This document shows positions 6,307-11,307 of a stretch of DNA of 11,307 nt, in pieces. The DNA comes from an uncultured bacterium (lineage in GTDB: Bacteria; Patescibacteriota; Minisyncoccia; CAIUEV01): assembly GCA_903898335.1 (NCBI GenBank), contig CAIUEV010000114.1, positions 1 to 11,307 of the forward strand, in the 5' to 3' direction. The stretch's first letter is position 1, and the number at the start of each line of letters is the position of its first letter. The notes under the pieces were generated by a model. That model was given only the letters and a program-made list of their open reading frames with translations, was not told the DNA's origin and did no database searches. The translations under genes and the position numbers were made by a program.

Positions 6307-8721
6307 ATGATTATTAATTTAGCTCAAGCTGCGGAAAGTATTGTTAGCTGCTCCGGAAGCGATTGCGGGACTTGCTCTATTCTGGAGACGATTAGTAACT
6401 TGTACAACTTTATTCTCGGTACCGGTTTCGCAGTGGCGGTTTTAGCTCTTGTTTTGGGAGGCAGCGAATATATTTTGAGTGGCGGGAATCCTCGGTTATT
6501 CGGTAAGGCTAAGCGATTTACCCGCGCCGCCGTTTTGGGATTTGCTTTTTTGCTTTGCGGTTGGCTGATTGTTCATTCGGTGATATCGGTGACGGGCTTT
6601 AAGGGGTCTTTTTTGTGGTGGAATTTTGAATGTGTGGACGATGTGAGCTTAAATTCTCGAAACGGTTTGCCAAAAAACAGTTTTGGTGATCGAGTGAGCT
6701 TCAAGGATATAGAGAGCTTTTTAAGGAGTAAAGAGCTGTCCGGCAAAATTGAAGAAAGCTTAGACGCTGAAACAATATTGAAACAACTTTACGGACTTCA
6801 GGAGGGTCAATCTTTGGATTTTTTGGCGCCCCAGAGTCTTGGGAGCGGAGATTCGGCGGAGAAAACACTGGCTTCATTCTTGACTGTTAAAAAAGAGAAC
6901 GGAGAGATTGATTTAGAGAGTGTCGGTGATTATGCAAATGTTTTAGGGGGTAACACTTCCCTTTTGACAGAAAAGAGTGGTCTTTCCGCGGAAAATCTCG
7001 AATTGCTGAAAAAATATTTCGGTAAGAGCGGAACCGATAAGTCTTTGGTTGGAACCGACGAAGAAGTTCTTGAATCGGGAGACATGAGCCAATCGGCGGC
7101 ATTGTATTCCGCTTTGACTCAGACCCTAAAAGAAGTGAATAATTCCGGTGAGTTGGCCGGGAATGCCGATCTATTTGAAAAAAGCCCATCGGAGTTACTT
7201 GCTTTGGCGATGGAATACTCCAAGGAAAACAAGGGTCAAAGTCAAGAAGACAGATTGATCGCTACCATGTTGGCAGAGACCATTAAAATGGCCGGCGTGG
7301 TCGGGGTGGAAAAAACAGATGGTCAAAAGGAAGATGACGGATATTTAGATAACTATAATTTCAATTCAAATTTTAACGAAAATACCAATATCAATAATAA
7401 CGATAATCATAGTAACGACAACAAAGTCAAAGAGGAGAATTGTATTTCTTCGGGTGGTAGTTGGCTGACCGAGATTGGACTGGGAGAAAAAATCAATCGT
7501 TGCGGAGGACAATCCGGTAATGAGAATATTAATTCCGATTCAGCTGAAGGATATTGCCGATGCCCCGAGAGTAAATGTTTTGACGAAGAAGGGATTTGCG
7601 TGAAAGAAGGCGTTGATAGCGATGACGACGGTATTTCAAACGAAGAAGATCGTTGTCCCAAAACTCCTCCGGCGGAAAAAACGGCCATCAATAAAAACAG
7701 GGGGACGAATTACGGTTGCAGCTGTTTTGATTTGGGAAATCGAAGAAAGCAGTGTCCTCAACAAACCTGTGAAGGTGACTATATGTTGATTTATCCAACA
7801 GATAACCAAGTTTGCAAGAACGGCGCCTTTGTCGCTTACTCTTGCGGGGTGACGCGAAGAGAAGAAAATGAGTTGTGCCGAGCGGAGAACCCGGCCAATG
7901 CGAATAAAAATGATAATTCTTCCGGTAGCGGCTCCGGCAGTGGATCGGGTAATGGAAAGAACCCAATAAAGGATGATTTCTCTAAGAGCAAAGATGAGAA
8001 TTCTGTCCCTTCTGGTTCCGGAAGTGCGGGTCACGACACGGAGCGGGGAGATGGAAGTCCTGAGGCAATTAAAAAAGCCCTTAAAAGAATAGAAGAAAAA
8101 GATCCTCTTCGGTATGAGATGGTAATGAGATTTACGAAAAGTATTACCCGTACGGGTTTTGGTGGGGGTATTTGCTACGGCTGCGGAAATATTCATGTTA
8201 ATGCCACCATGCCTATTGGACAAATCGACAGTGTTATTATTCATGAGGCAACCCACTCGGGGCATGACTGTCTTTACGGCTGGGGTAGAAATTCGATTGC
8301 TGAATCAGAGAGAATTGCAGTAGCGAATCAAATAGGAAGTGTTTGCAGAGAGGAAGGTCATAAGGATATGAGTGAATTTTCAAGACAAAAAGGAGGAATT
8401 ACATATAAAGGGAAAGAAGTAAGAGGGTATCTGAGTCGCCTTCAAAGTATGGTTTCACCAAAAGGGGAGTTGGGGACTGCTGCTTTTAGTCATTGGATTA
8501 ATTATGCGCTAAGTAATCATAACGGTTCCCAAGACAGAACAAAGGGAGAGTATCATTATGGAGACGATCCGTCCGGTGTTATGCTTGGTCTTAAATCGAA
8601 TGAAGAAAGTGTTGTTAAGGGGACTATGGAAAGTCAGAGAACCTGTATCTCTAAACCAACTTCAGATTTACCAAAAGTACAGGCCTGCGAGAACGCCAAA
8701 CAAGAAATAATAATAAGATAA
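6307..8721 (+). CDS. VirB2-like pilin domain fused to a Cys-rich/TSP3 region and a C-terminal HExxH metallopeptidase domain (paralogue 1)
   Basis: Residues 1-110 of this 804-residue protein look like a VirB2/TrbC-type (T4SS_pilin) domain: a Cys motif (C15, C20, C23), helix 1 (about 36-58), a basic loop (GGNPRLFGKAKR), helix 2 (about 74-96) and C109. A helical region (about 130-335) and an Asn-rich linker (350-373) follow. Residues 379-524 hold 14 cysteines and a TSP3-like calcium site (D437, D439, D441, N445, D448, C450-P451). After a Ser/Gly linker (538-549), residues 584-804 carry HEATHSGH (646-653), E666, VRGYLSR (705-711) and YHYGD (749-753). HExxH is the zinc-binding motif of zincins: His646 and His650 would bind zinc, Glu647 act as base and Glu666 be the third ligand. 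Six C-terminal cysteines match paralogue 2. VirB2 topology puts both ends outside the cytoplasm, consistent with the cysteines. TAA just before ATG 6307 fixes the start. Protease activity is predicted only. Confidence 0.85.
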   Translation: MIINLAQAAESIVSCSGSDCGTCSILETISNLYNFILGTGFAVAVLALVLGGSEYILSGGNPRLFGKAKRFTRAAVLGFAFLLCGWLIVHSVISVTGFKGSFLWWNFECVDDVSLNSRNGLPKNSFGDRVSFKDIESFLRSKELSGKIEESLDAETILKQLYGLQEGQSLDFLAPQSLGSGDSAEKTLASFLTVKKENGEIDLESVGDYANVLGGNTSLLTEKSGLSAENLELLKKYFGKSGTDKSLVGTDEEVLESGDMSQSAALYSALTQTLKEVNNSGELAGNADLFEKSPSELLALAMEYSKENKGQSQEDRLIATMLAETIKMAGVVGVEKTDGQKEDDGYLDNYNFNSNFNENTNINNNDNHSNDNKVKEENCISSGGSWLTEIGLGEKINRCGGQSGNENINSDSAEGYCRCPESKCFDEEGICVKEGVDSDDDGISNEEDRCPKTPPAEKTAINKNRGTNYGCSCFDLGNRRKQCPQQTCEGDYMLIYPTDNQVCKNGAFVAYSCGVTRREENELCRAENPANANKNDNSSGSGSGSGSGNGKNPIKDDFSKSKDENSVPSGSGSAGHDTERGDGSPEAIKKALKRIEEKDPLRYEMVMRFTKSITRTGFGGGICYGCGNIHVNATMPIGQIDSVIIHEATHSGHDCLYGWGRNSIAESERIAVANQIGSVCREEGHKDMSEFSRQKGGITYKGKEVRGYLSRLQSMVSPKGELGTAAFSHWINYALSNHNGSQDRTKGEYHYGDDPSGVMLGLKSNEESVVKGTMESQRTCISKPTSDLPKVQACENAKQEIIIR
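7441..7878 (+). other. Cysteine-rich insert with a thrombospondin type-3-like calcium-binding repeat
   Basis: This part of paralogue 1 (residues 379-524) holds 14 cysteines in 146 residues and has no counterpart in paralogue 2. At 7615-7659 (residues 437-451) the pattern DxDxDG...NxxDxCP matches the thrombospondin type-3 repeat, an Asp-rich calcium-binding loop common in exported bacterial proteins. The density of cysteines suggests disulfide bonding outside the cytoplasm. Confidence 0.7.
7918..7956 (+). repeat. Ser-Gly linker repeat
   Basis: This short in-frame run of alternating Ser and Gly codons encodes residues 538-550 of paralogue 1. It separates the Cys-rich insert from the peptidase domain and is probably a flexible linker. 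Confidence 0.6.
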
Positions 8722-8736
8722 AAATAAGGTTTAAAT

Positions 8737-10797
8737 ATGGAGGAAGTTAAACAAATAGTCAGTTGTTCCGGGATGGATTGCGGGATTTGCTCTTTGGTGG
8801 AAACGATTAGTAATCTGTATAACAGTTTTGTTGCTGTTAGTTTTGTGGTGGCCGTTTTTGGTTTGGTGGTGGCGGGAGCTTACTTGATGCTGGCCACCGG
8901 AAGAGAGCGTATTATTGCTAAGGCCAAACTGGCCGTTAAATCGGTTATTCTGGGTTTTTCTTTTGTTTTACTGGGGTGGCTGATTGTGCATTCGGCGATT
9001 GTCGCTACCGGTGGAAAAAATGTTGGAAGTTGGTTTAGCTTTGAGTGTAAGAAAGAATATGCAGTGGCTGATTCGACGATAAAAAAGACGGAAGTTCAAA
9101 GCTTCGCTTCGTTAGCCGATTTTCTTAAGAGTGATCAGGCCAAGGGAATCATACAAAGCAATCTGTCCAACGAAGACATGTCTTTGGAAATTAAAAAGCT
9201 TCTGTCCGGAGAAAAACTGGTTTTGTCTGCACCGGCCAAGATGAATTCCAGTGTTGCCGGAGTGGATAACTTAGCGGCCCATGTTCCCTTTCTCTCGATT
9301 AGCAATAACGGCGGAAATTTAAAAATCAACGAGGAGTCATTGGATAATTTAAGACAGTATCAAGATTTAATCAGTTCCGAGGCCGAGGAGGCGGTTTCTT
9401 TAACCAATGTGAAGGGACAATCTCTGAGCGCTGGCAACAGAGAGCAGATCAGCAAAGCGATAAATCAACAGATATCTTCTCTGCTGAGTTCTATTGAGTC
9501 TGACAGCCTCGGCGGTAACTCTTTTCTTTCCTCGTCGCAGTCTCTGGTCACTTTGGATGATTTAATTTTAAAAATGCAGAATGGCAATAAAGAAGAGATA
9601 AACCGGATAGTCGATTCGCTAATCAATGTGGTAGCCAAAGAAGTCGGTAAAGAAGTTGACGGATTTCAGGCGGAAAAAGTTTTGAGTGGAAATATCGGCG
9701 AAGGAGTGGCGGAAATTCAAAGAGTGAGCGGTGATCGCTCGGAACTCTCTAATTTGATAGACCAAATAAAACCCGGCATCAATTCTGAACAAGTCTCTAC
9801 TTCCTCAAAAAACTCAAACAGCAGTATTGACATTTGGCCCGGTACGGGAAGCGGCATAAACTCAGGCATCGGCGAGGGCGTATCCTCGACCAACAAGAGT
9901 AACTCCAACAAAAACAACAGCCAAAGCAATTCAAACGGCAATACCAATAAAAGCTGGGTGCAGAATTGGAACAGCAACAATAATTCTTCACAAAAACCTC
10001 CTTATGCGAATGACAATATGTCGCAGGGTGAAAATTTTGATGGCTGGAAGGACGATAAAGAGAATGATTATGATAATAAAAACGATAATTTCAATTGCAA
10101 TTACAAACCTAACGACACCAATATTATTATGGCGATGAAGCGGATCGAATGTCGAGATCCGCTGCGTTACGAAATGATTCATCGATTTGTGCGGACAATT
10201 AAGAATACTGATTTTGGAGGCGGATTTTGCGCCGGCTGCGGAGAAATAAATGTTAATTTTGACAAGCTGCCTCTAAAAATTCTTGATCAAGTAATCATTC
10301 ATGAAGCTACCCATTCCGCTCATTTCTGTGTGGGCATGTCCGAGCCAATTGCGGAGGTGGAACGTATCGCCTGTGGCAATCAAATGGGTAGTCTGAACAG
10401 AGACGGTTGCGACAAGCACGAAGGGGAGAAGAAAAATTTTATGATGCGAGAATTTGAACGCCAAGGCAAAGAAATTATGTATAAAGGGATTCCGGTGCGC
10501 GGCTATTTGAGCCGTTGGCAAAACAAAGTATCTCCTCTGGGTGATTTGACAGCCACTTCTTTTGACTGGCCGATTCAATATGCTTTGGGCTATGGGGACG
10601 CAACTTACGGTCCGTATCATTACGGTGATCATGAGGCGCAGAAAAATCTTGGACTAAAGAAAAACGAGGAGAGTATTGTTGAAAAAATTATGGAAAGTCG
10701 CCAACCCTGTTTTGCCAAATCAATGGAGGGCTTACCTAAGGCGGGAGAATGCGAAAAGACGGGCGGAGGACCGATTAAAATTGATTACAGTAAATAA
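8737..10797 (+). CDS. VirB2-like pilin domain fused to a C-terminal HExxH metallopeptidase domain (paralogue 2)
   Basis: This 686-residue tandem paralogue begins 15 bases after the stop of paralogue 1, with a possible weak AAGG ribosome site 7 bases before the ATG. Residues 1-105 repeat the pilin-like domain: Cys motif C10, C15, C18, helices at about 31-53 and 68-90, and C104. A helical region (about 118-345) follows, then a long Asn/Ser/Gly-rich linker (about 355-455). The C-terminal domain (460-686) has C498-x-x-C501, HEATHSAH (522-529), E540, VRGYLSR (587-593), YHYGD (627-631) and cysteines 531, 558, 658 and 672, all matching paralogue 1. The Cys-rich TSP3 insert is absent. HExxH, a downstream Glu and an extracytoplasmic position suggest a gluzincin-like surface peptidase tethered through a pilin-like anchor; family and substrate are not recognised. 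It is the last gene of the cluster. Confidence 0.85.
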   Translation: MEEVKQIVSCSGMDCGICSLVETISNLYNSFVAVSFVVAVFGLVVAGAYLMLATGRERIIAKAKLAVKSVILGFSFVLLGWLIVHSAIVATGGKNVGSWFSFECKKEYAVADSTIKKTEVQSFASLADFLKSDQAKGIIQSNLSNEDMSLEIKKLLSGEKLVLSAPAKMNSSVAGVDNLAAHVPFLSISNNGGNLKINEESLDNLRQYQDLISSEAEEAVSLTNVKGQSLSAGNREQISKAINQQISSLLSSIESDSLGGNSFLSSSQSLVTLDDLILKMQNGNKEEINRIVDSLINVVAKEVGKEVDGFQAEKVLSGNIGEGVAEIQRVSGDRSELSNLIDQIKPGINSEQVSTSSKNSNSSIDIWPGTGSGINSGIGEGVSSTNKSNSNKNNSQSNSNGNTNKSWVQNWNSNNNSSQKPPYANDNMSQGENFDGWKDDKENDYDNKNDNFNCNYKPNDTNIIMAMKRIECRDPLRYEMIHRFVRTIKNTDFGGGFCAGCGEINVNFDKLPLKILDQVIIHEATHSAHFCVGMSEPIAEVERIACGNQMGSLNRDGCDKHEGEKKNFMMREFERQGKEIMYKGIPVRGYLSRWQNKVSPLGDLTATSFDWPIQYALGYGDATYGPYHYGDHEAQKNLGLKKNEESIVEKIMESRQPCFAKSMEGLPKAGECEKTGGGPIKIDYSK
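9880..10020 (+). repeat. Low-complexity Asn/Ser-coding tract
   Basis: An AAY/AGY-rich stretch inside paralogue 2 encodes an Asn/Ser/Lys/Gln linker (about residues 382-428) between the helical region and the peptidase domain. It is compositionally like the Asn/Ser tract at the end of the visible LCP protein and the Asn-rich linker of paralogue 1. Such tracts are prone to length variation between strains. Confidence 0.5.
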
Positions 10798-10940
10798 GTT
10801 TATTTTTCTAAAATCTATTTTTAGGACTGATTCTAAGCATTATCGACCAATAGTTCAGGGATTTTTTATTCCAAGCACCTCGCGGAATTGTTTGAGCGAT
10901 TTTTTTGATTTCATTCTTCCCTATTTTTTCGAAAAGCCAA

Positions 10941-11307
10941 TCATTGCTCTCCGAGCTCTTCTTTGATCTTGCCGAAGGCGTGCCAGTTGAAAACGGTTTC
11001 GGTGGTTTGAATCGGTTCAATGTTGATTTTGAAGCTGGTCGTTGTGACATCAGAAACATAATATTTGGTGAGCAAGTTGCTGCTGGCGGGGGTCAGGGTG
11101 ACAATTGGCGGTTCGGCATATTCATTCTCAAAGCTGATAACAATATTTTCGGTATTGGCGATGATAGTCGCTTGCCCAACCGAATCCCGGCTCAACTCAA
11201 TCGGTTTTTCAAACTTGGCCACTCCACTGAAAGTCACTTCTCCCAAGAACACAACGGCCTTTTCAAAAGTAGCCTCCATTGAGAACCAGACTTCTTTGAA
11301 GAAGCCA
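10941..11307 (-). CDS. C-terminal part of a beta-rich, probably surface-exposed protein (N-terminus beyond the window)
   Basis: The minus-strand frame ends in TGA at 10943-10941 and stays open to the right edge. The ATG at 11279 is therefore probably internal: the frame continues upstream with FFKEVWFS. At least 121 residues are visible. The first part shows Phe at regular spacing of about six (FEKAVVFLGEVTFSGVAKF), as in short beta-strand repeats or solenoids. The rest is a beta-rich end with SFENEYAEPPIVTLTPAS and FNWHAFG, resembling the C-terminal domains of large exported proteins annotated in Patescibacteria; I know of no defined function. It converges on the pilin-peptidase operon. Overlapping frames on both strands are open too, but this one is chosen for its strand-like pattern and open edge. 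Confidence 0.6.
   Translation of the reverse strand, partial: GFFKEVWFSMEATFEKAVVFLGEVTFSGVAKFEKPIELSRDSVGQATIIANTENIVISFENEYAEPPIVTLTPASSNLLTKYYVSDVTTTSFKINIEPIQTTETVFNWHAFGKIKEELGEQ

Noticed and set aside
7636..8265. A 209-codon minus-strand frame opposite paralogue 1.
   Set aside because: It is antisense to the Cys-rich and peptidase-coding region whose plus-strand frame is conserved in paralogue 2; no recognisable protein.
10808..10824. Possible terminator hairpin after paralogue 2 (CTAAAA pairing with TTTTAG over a five-base loop).
   Set aside because: The stem is only six A/T-rich pairs with no following T-run, too weak to call. The palindrome TTTTCGAAAA at 10926-10935 on the other side of the gap is equally weak.
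10808..11059. An 83-codon minus-strand frame spanning the convergent gap and the end of the right-edge gene.
   Set aside because: It overlaps the better-supported frame that is open to the window edge, has no clear motif, and its start lies inside that gene. A degraded fragment cannot be fully excluded.
1..11307. CRISPR arrays, insertion sequences and riboswitches.
   Set aside because: No regularly spaced direct repeats, transposase-like frames with terminal repeats, or long structured leaders were seen. Intergenic gaps are all shorter than 150 bases.

Overview
The window looks like chromosomal DNA from a Candidate Phyla Radiation (Patescibacteria) bacterium, probably of a Parcubacteria-like lineage. 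This is an inference from four things: a VirB6/TrbL-like membrane protein with a very long tail next to VirB2-like pilin domains, Asn/Ser-rich low-complexity linkers in several exported proteins, A/T-rich leaders that mostly lack a Shine-Dalgarno sequence, and large surface proteins of unknown function. TGA reads as a stop (the right-edge gene ends in TGA), so this is not one of the UGA-glycine lineages.

Left arm, minus strand (1-2322). A tRNA-Gly(UCC) gene is followed by a complete Xer-type tyrosine recombinase and then an LCP (LytR-CpsA-Psr) protein that runs off the left edge. The LCP frame has no stop inside the window.

Centre and right, plus strand (2438-10797). From a divergent promoter next to the tRNA, five genes run in one direction with gaps of only 12-32 bases, so they are probably one operon. 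They encode an 881-residue VirB6/TrbL-like protein, a membrane-anchored family 2 glycosyltransferase, a 61-residue two-helix membrane protein resembling AtpZ/AtpI, and two tandem paralogues of 804 and 686 residues. Each paralogue starts with a VirB2/TrbC-like pilin domain and ends in a roughly 200-residue domain with a zinc-metallopeptidase HExxH motif (HEATHSxH), a conserved downstream Glu and six conserved cysteines.

The tandem pilin-zincin proteins are the most unusual content. The expected topology puts the peptidase domain outside the cytoplasmic membrane. The VirB6-like protein would supply the inner-membrane part of a type IV secretion-like machine, and the paralogues would be modified subunits or membrane-anchored surface proteases linked to it. 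The first paralogue also carries a 14-cysteine insert with a thrombospondin type-3-like calcium-binding repeat. No VirB4, VirD4 or relaxase is present, so conjugation cannot be claimed.

Right edge, minus strand (10941-11307). The C-terminal end of a probable beta-rich surface protein converges on the operon, separated by a 143-base gap with no convincing terminator.
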